Assembly (NCBI RefSeq): GCF_040054535.1
Contig: NC_090783.1
Location: forward strand, 1,951,501 to 2,015,500
DNA length: 64,000 nt
Origin: Antennarius striatus
Lineage: Eukaryota > Chordata > Actinopteri > Lophiiformes > Antennariidae
Direction of reading: 5' to 3'
Below are positions 11,269-38,511 of the stretch, piece after piece. The notes beneath the pieces were generated by a model that was given only the letters and a program-made list of their open reading frames with translations, was not told the origin of the DNA and ran no database searches. Made by a program: the position numbers and the translations under genes. The stretch's first letter is position 1. Each line of letters begins with the position of its first letter.

Positions 11269-14003
11269 CGTGCCGGACCTACAGTATAAAACTAAAACAC
11301 ATGTAAGTTGGTCTCATATTTTCTTTCCTATTACCTGTCAGCATAAATAAAGTCAACTTAAAGTCAACATTCCTTGTTTCGTATTGTGTGCGCACACGTG
11401 TTAGAGTCGATTGTTTGTTGGTCGTCATAGCGACAACGCACACAAGTCTGTCCTCCTTATCCAATATCAGAACATTGGTGTCCTGACATTAGTGTCCCTC
11501 TTCCTTGTGCACCCATTCAGCCTACATCCATCCATTCAGCCTACAGCTTGAAGGGACGTGGGGGCCAAACTGACCCAGGGGACACCCATACTGTTGGTAC
11601 ACAGCTGTCCTGCAGGACTCTTCATTCCCACTATTGAAGTAAAGGCATGTACAAGTCATATTCCATACAATGTTTTAATAAAATGTGTTACACTAATTTT
11701 CTAACTATAGTTGTCTACAGGTGTCAGTGAATGCACATGTGTTGATAGTAGTTCATTTAAAAATAAGTGTTGTGTATTAGAATATTCCAGCAAGACAGTA
11801 AGTGAAGACTTTAGTATAAAAATTTTGAGACAGATTCATGTATGTCATATATTGTTTTGGCTCCTTATGTCGTTACGTGTGGTGTACCCCTCTACAAGAT
11901 CCACTTTCCAACGGCTTTTGAAGGGACAATGCACAGTCAAACCTCACGAGACAGAGCCAACATTCTGTTAGTGTCGCAATATTTTAATATTTCAAACAAA
12001 CATGTTTTGAAATTCTGTTGGTAATTGTTCGCACCAAAACACAGTGAAAAGTAACCATACAAATAAATAAATTAGTAGCAAGTACCAGGATGTATTTTGA
12101 ACACAATTTTTCTAAACAAAGAAATGAATCAAACAATATCAATAACAGTAAAGATCTATCTTTGTGTTTTATTGAACAGGTTTTGTAGCTGACATGTTGG
12201 ACCTCATATGTGACAAAGTCTTGGTGGACCCCGTGCCATACACAAATGAGATGTTGTCCATTCCTGTCCCCGAGAATCTGTCTGCCCAGTGTGAGCATCC
12301 GGACAAGGAGGAGGTCATTGCCAGCTACGTGACCAGGTTCAACCAAGACTCGGTCTAAATCCAGCATAGTGGCCTTTGTCTTCAGGAAACTCCTGGCGTA
12401 AGTGAAGGACCACACAGGCTGGGATGACAACCCGGATTCTGCACCCTAAGTAGCCCCAGCACCAGCCAACAAAGGGGCAATAGGCCAGATGTCTGCACCA
12501 TCTGCAGAAAAAGGACACAAAACTATTTATTTCACAATGTTTTCAATCCCGAGTATTACAACTGTTGTTGATTTCCTGACAGGATGGCTCTGTGTTCTCA
12601 TTATTATTATTGGATGTATTGTTTTATGTAAATAAATGCTTGTATATGTCAACATAAATGGATTGTGAATACCAAAAAATGTTCAACATGTCTATTAATA
12701 AGATAAAAATCAAGGTATCGCAAATACAATATATTAGACTTTGTTGTACCTATATATGTCATGTTACTGCATGAATGAAGGAATGCCTGATGAAGCAAAA
12801 TAAGAAATAACTAGTTTTTATTCTGACGTTTTTCAAAGAACGACTTACCGATGTATTGGTGTCAGACGTGAAGGGCCACACTCGGCCCTCAGTACGTGAC
12901 CGGCCCTTTGTAGGGTGTACACGTTTAGGCACACAGGCTGGAACCCAGGATGTTGAGTCATGCACGGAACTTCATCAACCTCCTGCAGACGGCTCCTAAC
13001 CTACAGTGAAAAACATGGTAAAGGTCATTTGAATTTACAGTTGTCAGAGTAGCCAAATACCGTAGAGACATAACTTTGTGGTTTAGCTGTGAGCTTGTTA
13101 CTTGTGTCTCCAAACAGCTTTTTTCTGTTGGCATACACTCAGTGTCCACAGGAACACCTGTACAACAGGTGAAGACACCTCAAAATAGAGCAGATAAAGG
13201 CATGACTGCAGTATGGTTCCATCATTTCACCATTAACCTGGTGTGATGGTAGCAGGTGTTAGCTCCGTGTGTCTCGTCACAGAGGACTGCCTCAAACATT
13301 TAGCAGCTCAGTAACGGGTTAAATCAATGTGATGGAAAAATAAAGTAACTTAGCCGTGAGCAGAAGCTAGCATTAGCCACATGGTAATAACTATCAGAAC
13401 CACCATCAGACTTTATTGTCACTTATAGAAATACAGGAACATTTTAACAGTTAACACATCTGTACACATACTAAACACATAATAAGACATGTGACATTAT
13501 TACTGTGTGATGAGAGGCGGGAGTAGAAGCTAAAGTAGCTACCGGACGATGCTAACGTCCTGTGATGACGTAGGTTACACAACACAACACAGAACTAACT
13601 AAGTACCGTTCACCCGGACTAACCATTCAGAAACGTCCTGCTGCAGCCGCACAGTCGGTGTTTCTTCTGGGTCCGACTCAGGGTCATGAATGTACGCCGA
13701 CACGATGGGTCCTCCAAACGCCATAATGCTAACAAACGTACCGCCGGTCAGTGTCCCGTTAGCATAACGCTCTACTTCAGAGGGGCGTGGCCCAGGTGAA
13801 GGAGGCGTGGCCCAGCGGAGCTCATTAACATACTGCAGCCGGAGGCCTGAAACGAAGCGTTTCGTGAGGAGCTGAGATGAGAGATTTTGAAAAGCTGATA
13901 TTTAGGACCACAGATCACTTTAGGTCAGAATATTTGGAATACAGCCTAGTTGGACATCTGGCAGCTGAATGACATTAAGTTAAAAATACATAATATGGGA
14001 CCT
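10978..14003 (-). mobile_element. decayed DNA transposon with TTAA target sites
   Basis: The ends are imperfect terminal inverted repeats: ACGGGCCCTATTATG on the left and, reverse-complemented, AGGTCCCATATTATG on the right. Both are flanked by TTAA (10974-10977 and 14004-14007). Inside are protein remnants. On the minus strand there is an N-terminal peptide starting MAFGGPIVSAYIHDPESD (ATG at 13724), and at 12848-13010 an exon-like piece containing QHPGFQPVCLN, a string I associate with the P2X7-tail-like zinc module of fish transposon proteins. On the plus strand at 12178-12357 there is an open piece rich in PVPYTNEMLSIPVPENL. No intact ORF remains. A TTAA target fits Kolobok or piggyBac; the protein remnants also recall ISL2EU-type elements. 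The superfamily is not settled. Confidence 0.6.
11205..11266. repeat. (TG)n microsatellite
   Basis: A TG run inside the decayed transposon. Confidence 0.95.
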
Positions 14004-14039
14004 TTAAATCTGCGATCAGATGAAAAGGAAGCATTTGTA

Positions 14040-14460
14040 GTTCTTCACTTTTACCACAAGAGGGTATCAGACGTATTTTTACCACCAAGAGCCTTCTGAA
14101 TATTTTATCAGCAATGAAGTTTAACATGTCTTGTTATTTGAAACATATACAACCGTAAAACTGCTAGAAATGCTAACTAGCATTAGCCCCCCCTCTTCCT
14201 TTTCGTTAGAGTTTCCTAAAGGTAAAGTAGATGATTGTTCGTCTGGGTTCGGACAGGAAGACAGTAAAACTAAAATGTGTAATACTACTATTGACCACAG
14301 GGGGGCAGTGTCACCAATATGTGTTCATGTCCGGTGGTCTATCAAAATAAAAGCATCAAACGAACAGGAAATATATTTGATTCACTTTCACGAGAAAAGT
14401 ACGACCAAAAACTGGTGACGAGTTTTTAATGCTTTTACATAATTTTTGAACGATTGTTAA
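14040..14460. repeat. local repeat unit B
   Basis: The partner of 9770-10290, immediately right of the transposon. It has the same order of shared blocks with point changes and small indels. The two units lie about 4.2 kb apart in the same orientation. Confidence 0.7.
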
Positions 14461-14890
14461 CGTCCAATTAAAGACGTGCAGGAAGTTTTAAGTTAGGAGA
14501 TTCACAAAGTGTCAAGAATTGTTATTTTCTTGTATAAAAGTGTTAAAGCTGTGGGTTACAACGTTATGTTCTGGTTCCTCCTCAGGGCATTTGCTTTAAG
14601 TTCTTTGGTCAAATGAAAATGTGAAACACGAAGAAAAGTTGTGAGTGTGTGAAGGAATCGGTAAAGTGGTGGTTGGTTCCAACAAAAATCCGTGTTAACG
14701 GCGCCCCCGTGTGGCGGAAGGAGGACATTGTTGGCGTTTGTGTCAATCAGTGGAACAAATCCTATTTTTGCATGGGTAAAAAAAATAAAGGTGTTTGCGC
14801 GTTTATGTTTACTGCATTTGTTTAGTTGCGTTTCTCATAAATATTAAAATGTTACACGAGTGTTTTATTTTTTATTTTATTTTTGGAGGG
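14461..14890. other. intergenic, nothing recognised
   Basis: AT-rich sequence between the repeat unit and the CAMSAP3 promoter region. No coding block, RNA gene or clear repeat could be supported. Confidence 0.5.
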
Positions 14891-15198
14891 GTAACCCCAT
14901 TGGCTGAGCCGTGACGTCTACGGGGGCGTGAGCCGCGTTCTCAGTCTGACTCGAGGTATTTTATCCCCCATATATTTTTAATTTCCTCTGCAGGCTATGA
15001 TTAGCATTACTCTTCATGTTTGTAGCTTTCATTCCACATTTACCGTTTTATCTCTCTCACATTTGCATCGCCGGACCCTCCTCCTTCCCTCCTCTTCCTC
15101 CTCCGTCTCTCCTCTTCCTCCTCCTCCATCCATCCATCCTCCTCGCATCATCCCGGCGCGGCGCTGCCTCCGTGTCCTCCGCGCGGCGCAGCGAGGCC
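14891..15198 (+). promoter_or_regulatory. camsap3: CAMSAP3 promoter/5' UTR region
   Basis: The 300 bases before the CAMSAP3 start hold a TGACGTC CRE-like core near 14910, a CT-rich tract at about 15078-15140 and a CpG-dense GCGCGGCG block just before the ATG. This looks like a TATA-less promoter running into the 5' UTR. The transcription start is not fixed by the sequence. Confidence 0.4.
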
Positions 15199-24860
<9,662 letters not shown>

Positions 24861-26160
24861 AGAACGTAGCTCATGGCTGCTAACATGTTGTAATTATAGT
24901 GAAATCTGTCATCAGATACAATACAGTAGGAGCAAGAAGCGTTTGTTTTAATGCAGAGCGCGTCACGGTGACACTTCATCAGGCACACAGCTGAGCCTTT
25001 AGCTCTCACCTCACCTCTCCTGGGATTTTACAACAAATACAAAACATAAAAAAATTATTTCTACTTTTTGTGCAGGAAAATGTTAATGGAACAAGTGATG
25101 TGATCTTAAAGAAGAAATACTCGTCGGTAAAGGTTTGTGAAGGGGTTTAGCCGTCGCATCATTTTTACACCAATCATTTGTGGACTCCAGTCCTGAGTTT
25201 AATGCAGCCAACAGAGAAAATGCCTTTTTTTTTTTTACCAGCGACTGACAAAACTGTAATGAGTTCATTTTTATATTAGTTTGTCAGTAGGTTGATTTAA
25301 AGCACATTTGTTTGCTAAATGAAAAATAGCCATAATGGGACGATGCCGAGAAGTGGACACTGTAGATCTTTTAAGGTTGTTTTCACCTTAACGGGATGGA
25401 CTGATTCATTTTGGATTGTTTTGGGGGGGGTTTTGCCTTAATGTGACACAAACCTGATTTCCTGAGGCCAGTGAGCACAGAAAAATACATAATTCAAAGA
25501 AATTTCACAAGTGCCTTGAGGAGTCCTAAAGGTGCATTTCATTTCTTCACTTTTTTTTTTTTGCACATTTGAGTTGCATGCCCTTTGGAATTAGGAACGT
25601 AACCCATCAAGACCGCCAAATCAGAATTGAAAAGCACAGATTTGCAATTGGAGTGACTCAATCCGATCAGGACAAGTACCGATTTGTGTCACATTAAGGA
25701 GGGAAATCCAACTTGAGCCGCTTCAGCCCGGGGGGGATGTGAACACAACCCAACTATTAATGTTTGAACATTTGATGAAACTGATGTGAATGCAAACAAG
25801 TGTCAGATGCCAATTAAACAACTCCGAATTTTAAAAGTTATGGGCTGATAAATTAATATTAAGACCTGTTGGTCTAGTTGGGGTTATTTCCTTCTTCACC
25901 ACTTGGGGGCAGTCTCACCCTGAACACATTTTATATCCTATAAAGCAGATTGAAGATTCCTGAATCTCAGATGATAGAAAGGATTTGATTTTTAGTAAAT
26001 TACCTAAAATGAAGTTTTACTTTTTTGTTGTTGTTTTTTTTTTTTTTAGAATGATCGTCCAGGGAGGGAGCAGGTCGATCTTTAAGACGATTAGAACTAT
26101 TATTCTGGTGGTCAGTCGAGTCCAAAAGAAACCATCAACACAATAAGTTTGAGTTTGTTT
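24861..26160 (+). other. probable CAMSAP3 3' UTR/flank
   Basis: No coding block follows the CAMSAP3 stop. An ATTAAA at 25813-25818 is a possible poly(A) signal, but no AATAAA stands out and the 3' end is unsure. A 17-base inverted repeat (CCTTAATGTGACACAAA at 25436-25452 against 25683-25699) brackets about 230 bases and could be a MITE or a UTR stem. Confidence 0.4.
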
Positions 26161-26165
26161 TGGTT

Positions 26166-26171
26166 TTTATT
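26166..26171 (-). terminator. candidate poly(A) signal of the SOUL gene
   Basis: AATAAA on the minus strand about 690 bases beyond the SOUL-family stop, with no nearer strong signal seen. Confidence 0.4.
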
Positions 26172-26862
26172 GCACCTTCCTCAGAATATACAGTGTGTAG
26201 CCCAGAATAGCATCGATAACGTCTGCATTTTATTCTGCTTTGATAATTGATTAGGAGCGATTCTTGGGGATCTTTGGAGCAGTTTAAGCACTTAGATGAT
26301 CATTAAGATAAAAACTGCTTGATGTAAACACATGAAAATTGATTTTAAAGATGCAAATATGTTTTTTAAAGCATTTTAGAGCACAAATACTGGCATAAAA
26401 GTTCAAAAATATTAACTATAAGAGGAAAGAGACTAAAAGAACTGAATGTTTTTAAGGTTTAAGGCTGCGCCAAAGATCCTCATGAACTCCTCACCGACAG
26501 GAAGTGACCTAAAGGTAAACAGAGAAGAAGAAGAATGACGACTTACAACATCCTACTCTATTTACACACGTGGCTACAAGAATCTGTTTCCTGTTGGACG
26601 CGTCAGCCTACCGCTGAGTCAGCGATGGAGTCAGCGTGACGACCCGGGACTCCACCCTAAAACACAGATCTTAATTCTAAAGTGTTGCTATGGTAACCTC
26701 AGAATGTGATTACTCATAGAGGCTGCAGGTGAAAGCTGTGTCAGGACATGTTAAGCATGAGGGGGGCGGGGGGAGGCGTCCTACGTAGGGACAGAGCGAT
26801 GAGGGGGAGGAAGAGGGAGGCGTCTTCGTCTGTTTTATTCTTTGCTGCTCCTATAAAACTCG

Positions 26863-27319
26863 CTAACGGGCGTCTACCGGCTTCCTGTCGGCGTGCGTCT
26901 CCACGGCGACGTGGGCCGTGCCGTTCGGCGGGGGGGCGTCAGACCGTGGGGTCACGGAGGGCCTCCCGTACGCGGGTTCGCTGGAGTTGGTCGTCAGGTC
27001 CAGCGGGGTCAGGGCGGGGGTGGGGGCGTGGCCGAACGCGGCTTCAGTGGAGGCGTTGGAGGCAGGACTGGGCGGAGCATCGGAAGGGGGGAGGGCGGGG
27101 GGCGTCTGCGAGGAAGAGCTGAGTGTTGCGTTTGAGGGGGTGAGCGCGGGGGAGTCGGCCAGCGTGTGGGGGAGGGGATCAGACGCCGTGTCTGGGGGCG
27201 TGTCCGTCAGCGTGGGCCTGGGGGGGTGAGCGGGGGTGGGCTCCTGCGGATCCGTGCAGACGACGGGACCCTCAGCGACGTACCACACCTCATTGTGCCT
27301 GTTCAAGAGCTTCAGGGGG

Positions 27320-27412
<93 letters not shown>

Positions 27413-28858
27413 AGCATCAGGGGGAGATCTGTGACATAGTGGGGCGTTATGGGGGTGGAGGGGGTGGTACCTGTCGTAGCCCACGCCGTAGTGGAAGCTG
27501 TGGTTGTAGGGGGCGTGGACCCGCTCCAGCTCGCGGGTCAGGAGGTGGGCGTGGAGCCGGGACGTCACCGACAGCATCCAGCCGCCGTAGCTCCGCACGT
27601 ACACGTCCATGTCGGGCATCTCGGTGAAATACAGCTGCACGCCACAGGAAGAGGTTCACAGTGACCCCTCGCTTGTTCGTAGGTAGTCATGTGACATCAT
27701 ACGCGCATGCTATTGGCTGACAGCATCCGGAAGTCTCGGAACGCAGCGCACTTCCGTGTATTAAAGAAACTCTTAAAAGTATTTTAAACAGACTATTTTA
27801 AATAGAGTGTGGGAGAAGGTAACACAGCCAGAAGGTGGCTTAATACTAGCAAACCTTGGTTTTTGAACGCTTTTGACATCGAACAAATCGGCATTTGACC
27901 AAAAAATTCTGTTTTTTTTTTTGTCTTAGAAGTCGAACAAAATTTGGAAGTCGAACGCCAAACAAACGACTTTTTCTCGCCGCCATGCGCGAGAAAAAGG
28001 CGAGAAAAGTCGAAAGAAAACGTGACGGTAATGTGCTTTTTATTTTAGTTTACTGTATTCAATAATTTTTCACTTAATCTGCGTTCCATTGCCTCTGGTA
28101 CGAGTTACGGTACTGTAAACTTCTGTCCTAAAGACGACGCTAACTCGTACCTTAGGCTAACCTGATTACGTCCATGTTCTTTTGTCTTTCCTTCTTTCTC
28201 GTGTTTGCTTCTTTCTTTTACATTTCTTTGATATGTTTCATTACTATTAAAAAAAAAGGTAGTTTTCTAGCGTCTTGGAACAGATTCAGACCATTTACAT
28301 TATTTTTAACGGGAAAAATGTATTTGGAATTCAAACAAATCGCTATTGGAACAGCCTTCAGGAACGAATCGTGGTCGGAAACCGAGGTTTGCCTGCATCA
28401 GTATGGGGAGGGTTCATAAAGGTTTAAATTAGAATATTTTCCGCACTACAAAATGCACCTAAAAGCCGGCAGTGCGTCTTTTAATCCAGTGCGCCTTATA
28501 TATGAAAAACGTTTTAAAATAGGCCATTCATTGAAGGTCGCATTACAGTGCAGAAAATACCGTTCCATAAATAATAAAATTAATAGTTTGTCGCTATATT
28601 GCGGAATTTCTTTTCTCGCGGGCGTTTCCAGGTACGCAATAACCGCGAGAAACGAAGGATCACTGTAATAGCAACCGGTGAAACCGAACAGCATCCACGA
28701 GTCAGCACTTTCTATTTCCATTCTGCTGAGTCAGCCAAAATAATTCCGCTCTCTACTGATCTCGGCAGAAGTCAAAGATCACGTTACCGATACCGCAGGG
28801 ATGAAAGCGTTCCACCTTGCTGACGATGAAAGAACAGCCCCCACCCCCACCCTTCTCT

Positions 28859-28904
<46 letters not shown>

Positions 28905-29060
28905 GCCGACCTCGCCTCACCTTGTCGTTTGTGGGCGCCGGCGGTTTGTCCTGATAGGCCGCCGGCAGCGGGAAGTTGAGCGAGTAGACGGCCGGCTCCC
29001 ACATCCTGGTCTCCTCTGGGATCTTCACCAGGACGGGGGCGGTCATCTCCATCTGGACAC

Positions 29061-29094
<34 letters not shown>

Positions 29095-30234
29095 ATAACA
29101 CACACACTCCTCCGGTTGTCATTTCCTGCTGACGTCTGCCCCCGCCCCCCACCTCTCTCATTGGCTCCAGTGATGTACTGGAACAGCCTCCTGAAGGCCA
29201 TGGCCGCGCCCACGCCCATGAAATACGCCTCGGCGTCCGTCGACACCCAGCGGGTGGCGCTGTAGCGCCGCACCTGAACGCACACGGAGCGAGATGAGTG
29301 AACCAGAGGTCAGAGGTCGATGGGGTGTGACAGTGCGATGCGATGCGGGGGAGGGGGGGTCGCTCACCTCGTACTCGTCCGTCTTGCAGATCAGATCGTA
29401 TTCCAGGCACTCCTTCGACTCGGTGCAGAAGCTGCCGTTGGTGCTCGGTCTGTTCAGGAGGGGGGGTGGAGGTGAGATAAAAAATACACCTTTATATTAA
29501 CTGTTTCCAATCACCAATCAATACAGCCCCATGCCTGAACCCCTCTGGATCCACAAAACCAACCCCACCCTGGACCGTCCACATACTTTTGGCTACGACA
29601 GTACAAAGGCCTGACTTACCCGACGCTGCCTTCGGCTGGGACCGCCAGGACCAGCAGGACCAGGACCGGGATGAAGACCCTTGAGGGGGGAGGATGGGGG
29701 TAATTCAGGGGTGGTGGTGGGGCATTAAAATGTTAACATTTTAAAAAGTCACTAGAGGCATTTCCACAGAGGAAGTCTGGAGATGTCACCCTGGGATTAG
29801 CACTGCAGGGGTAAAATGGGACATGTTTGGGACAGATTGGGGGGGTTGAATATGGGGGGGAGAGGGTTCTGCTGCAATGTCAGGCTCTGCCTTTTTTTCA
29901 AGCAAAGTCGTTTTGAGGTCACAGAAAAGATAAAAGATCCTTAAAAATAATGAATTAATGCAAATTAAATGTATGTAAAAAAAATTTTTTAACGACTTGT
30001 CTTCAACGTCAACCTGCTGCCTTCTTTTGTTTTTTGTTTTAACATTTTTTTGTTAAAAATGAAGGTCAGGTTTTCGTGCGCGCGTGACCGCAACGCGTAA
30101 AACAAAAAAATTTTTGGCGTGCACGCGCGTGACGCTGCAGAAAAGTCGTTAAAATCCACGCAGAAATATTTCTAAGCGACTCATCAGACGCGATGCTGAT
30201 TTAAATAAAAACACACAAGAGGTGATACTTACAT
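26863..30234 (-). CDS. secreted SOUL/heme-binding family protein (soul5-like), complete
   Basis: A SOUL/HEBP-family protein; relatives bind haem or other tetrapyrroles. Exons in coding order: 30233-30234 (first two start-codon bases), 29620-29679, 29368-29449, 29153-29273, 28921-29060, 27471-27634, 26863-27319, giving 341 residues. The ATG is split AT|G by an intron. Exon 2 then encodes a hydrophobic signal peptide (VFIPVLVLLVLAVPAEG). The SOUL core (~40-210) shows YEVRRYSATRWVST, QMEMTAPVLVKIPE and YVRSYGGWM. After ~212 comes a ~130-residue Pro/Thr/Ser-rich tail with several NxS/T sites, likely extracellular and glycosylated. The secreted SOUL proteins of fish (soul5/soul5l) are the best fit; the exact paralogue is unsure. 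Two acceptors (exons 5 and 7) lie directly against TG repeats. Plus-strand frames over the tail are shadows. Confidence 0.88.
27323..27411. repeat. (CA)n microsatellite forming a splice acceptor tract
   Basis: On the gene's (minus) strand this is a (TG)n run of about 89 bases ending directly in the CAG acceptor of SOUL exon 7. It takes the place of a normal polypyrimidine tract. Confidence 0.95.
27848..28392. mobile_element. short non-autonomous DNA transposon
   Basis: The outer ends are inverted repeats: GCAAACCTTGGTTTTTGAAC on the left and, reverse-complemented, GCAAACCTCGGTTTCCGACC on the right, about 545 bases apart. There is no ORF of note. It sits in the SOUL intron between exons 5 and 6. 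Confidence 0.6.
28428..28790. mobile_element. composite of short DNA-transposon remnants
   Basis: It holds the string CAGTGCGCCTTATATATGA and a matching TTTTCCGCACTA end, known from vertebrate mariner/Tigger-type MITEs (remembered, not searched). Nested in it at about 28565-28670 is a second unit (TAGTTTGTCGCTATAT) that recurs at 62795-62875. Confidence 0.5.
28861..28902. repeat. (CA)n microsatellite
   Basis: A CA run just inside the intron after SOUL exon 5. Another short run at about 29064-29090 abuts the exon 5 acceptor. Confidence 0.95.
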
Positions 30235-30500
30235 CGTCACGGCTCCGTGTATGCGGGTGTGTGTGTGTGTGTGTGAGTGTCCGTTCCACCTGCCAGAGGG
30301 ACGCAGGGAGGAGGAGGAGGAGGAGTAGGAGGAGGAAGAGGAGGAGGATGGAGACGCAGTCTGCCGCACTCAGCCGCTCCGCTGAAGTGACTGCGGACTG
30401 CAGTGACGAGCAGCCCTCCGCCTGGACCTCCCCGGCGGGCGGGGCTGAAAACCAGTGAACACGTGACGCACACGCGGACCCTCGGAATATATATACAGTA
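30235..30500 (-). promoter_or_regulatory. SOUL gene 5' UTR and candidate TATA promoter
   Basis: Going upstream on the minus strand there is a GA/CT-rich UTR, a GC-rich block, a CACGTG E-box core inside GTCACGTG near 30460, and a TATATATATT box at about 30487-30496. The TATA box sits roughly 30-60 bases from the likely start region. An AT-rich unit containing TATATACAGTATATATATAA is duplicated just beyond (to about 30560). Confidence 0.4.
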
Positions 30501-30560
30501 TATATATAAAAATATTTTAATATATATACTGTATATACAGTATATATATAAAAATATTTT

Positions 30561-31950
30561 TTGAGTTATTGGACTTTTAAAAAAGAAAAGAAAAATATGA
30601 TTAATGGATGTGAGGTGTGAGACACGTGACTGGTACCCTTCAGCCCCCCCCCCCCGCCCTCCCAAAGAGAGAGGTGACAGAGCCTTGGGGTCGGGTGGGG
30701 ATCTAGCGTTCAAAACTTTAATCAAAATCAAAAAAAGTGAGAAAAAAAGAATTCGAGGTTGAAATTTTTGAGTCGTGAAGTTAAATTTGCTACCATGGCA
30801 ACAGAGGAAATGAAAATAAAAAATTATACTGTATACTTTAGTAATCCCGGAGGAAATTATATATACTTTACTAGTATTTATTACTTTATTATATATACTT
30901 TTATTTATTATAATACTTTATTTTATTTACTTATTATACGTTATTATATATATTTTAGTAGGAAATTATAAATAATTAATCCCAGAAGAAGAAAAACACT
31001 ACAAAGAATGAACCTCAAATGTTAAATGAAATAAATGTAACAGCTTTAGAACTAAGCGTGGAGAAAATACATGACAAAACAAGGAATACTGCTTAATGTA
31101 CAGTTCATCGGAAAAAGATGCTATCCAGGTGCATGATGGGATATGTAGGAGTCTGTTTTTGGAGCATCATGCTACCATAAGGGGATCATCTCTTAAAGGT
31201 ACAGACACATATTTACACTTTGAGACCTTTCCAGAACACCAGCTTTATTTTTACGCTTCACACACAAATCAAACATGTTTAAGCACAAAACCTTGTCAGT
31301 TCCACGACTGATTCGGACCCCCCCCCCCAATAAGGTTCATGATAGCGTCACCGGTGTCCCAAGAGTTCCTGCGGTTTTCAATAGTTCCTCCTTTTCAACA
31401 AAACCTCATTAAAAACCGAACCTGTGTGTTTATTTATCGTCTGCAAAGCACAATGCAGCTCCTGTGAAAGTGTTACGTGCCCCCGCCCCCCTCCCATTCT
31501 TTTTTTTTAATCTCCCTGAATTATTTACAAATGGTAATCCACCCTGCCTGGCTGCTGCACACATTTCCAATCGTTCACCGATAAGTCATCAATAATTAAT
31601 AAAACGAGCTTCACATGGAGAGGAAGAAGATTAAAAAAAAAAGCAAAAGCAGAAATATTTCAAACGTGACCAGTTTGAACCCGATCGCTCCTTCAACACC
31701 AAGAACAACCTCAGCCACTAAAGCGTTAATAAACAGCAGTGGTCATGTGACAGAGTGGGAGGGGCTTCTTCCTGCTCCACGCTAATCAATACTGAAATAT
31801 AAAGCTCTGAATGAGCAATAAAAAAAAAAAAAGCGAATTTATTTGAGATACACTCAACCAGATATTTCAAAACACGAGTCAAGTATCGGAGAAAAGATGA
31901 GCGCGGAGCCGTTTACCTGAGGAAGGGCCGTTGACTCCAAAAGGAACACA

Positions 31951-31989
<39 letters not shown>

Positions 31990-32402
31990 TCACTCACATC
32001 ACACACACACAGCTAAGAGCCAGAAGTACCACTTTAAATAATCGCTATGAACACAACAGAAAGCGAGTCCTGGTCTAAAACGGTCGTTATCTTTGGGAAG
32101 AAAGAAAAAACAGAACCATAAAGAGCGTCAGGCGTGGGGTTTTTTTTGTCTCCACCCGTCTGAGATGGAGCTCGTCGGATTCTGATCGGAGGCGCCCCCC
32201 CCCGAGGAAAAAGAGTCCAACAAAACCTATATTTTACTATGTTTTTTTTTGCATAGCCAGATAGCGGCTAAACACCACCGCATACCTCTAGGAGTTTTAA
32301 AGGATAGCCGTCACTGGGGGGGCGGTGGAGGGCTTGGTCCGTGTGCACCCCCACTTCTATCAGCCGGTCTGGCGGATGTTTAAAATGTTGCCCACCCCGC
32401 CC
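30561..32402. other. intergenic and probable GPR108 3' UTR
   Basis: AT-rich sequence with short simple repeats, including (CA)n near 31955-31990. No coding block was seen. Several TTTATT strings (31246, 31840) could be minus-strand poly(A) signals for GPR108, and none is decisive. Confidence 0.4.
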
Positions 32403-32422
32403 CCACCTTGTGAGCTTCCCGC

Positions 32423-32433
<11 letters not shown>
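32403..32433. repeat. 13-bp perfect inverted repeat over the GPR108 stop codon
   Basis: CCACCTTGTGAGC and its exact reverse complement surround a 5-base loop (TTCCC). The minus-strand stop TGA (32423-32425) lies inside the right arm, so the mRNA can fold a stem over its own stop codon. Confidence 0.9.

Positions 32434-38511
<6,078 letters not shown>

Noticed and set aside
26748-27229. Plus-strand Gly/Arg-rich frames of 80-150 codons
   Set aside because: They are shadows of the minus-strand SOUL exon 7, which is GC-rich and has matching splice sites and a continuous family match.
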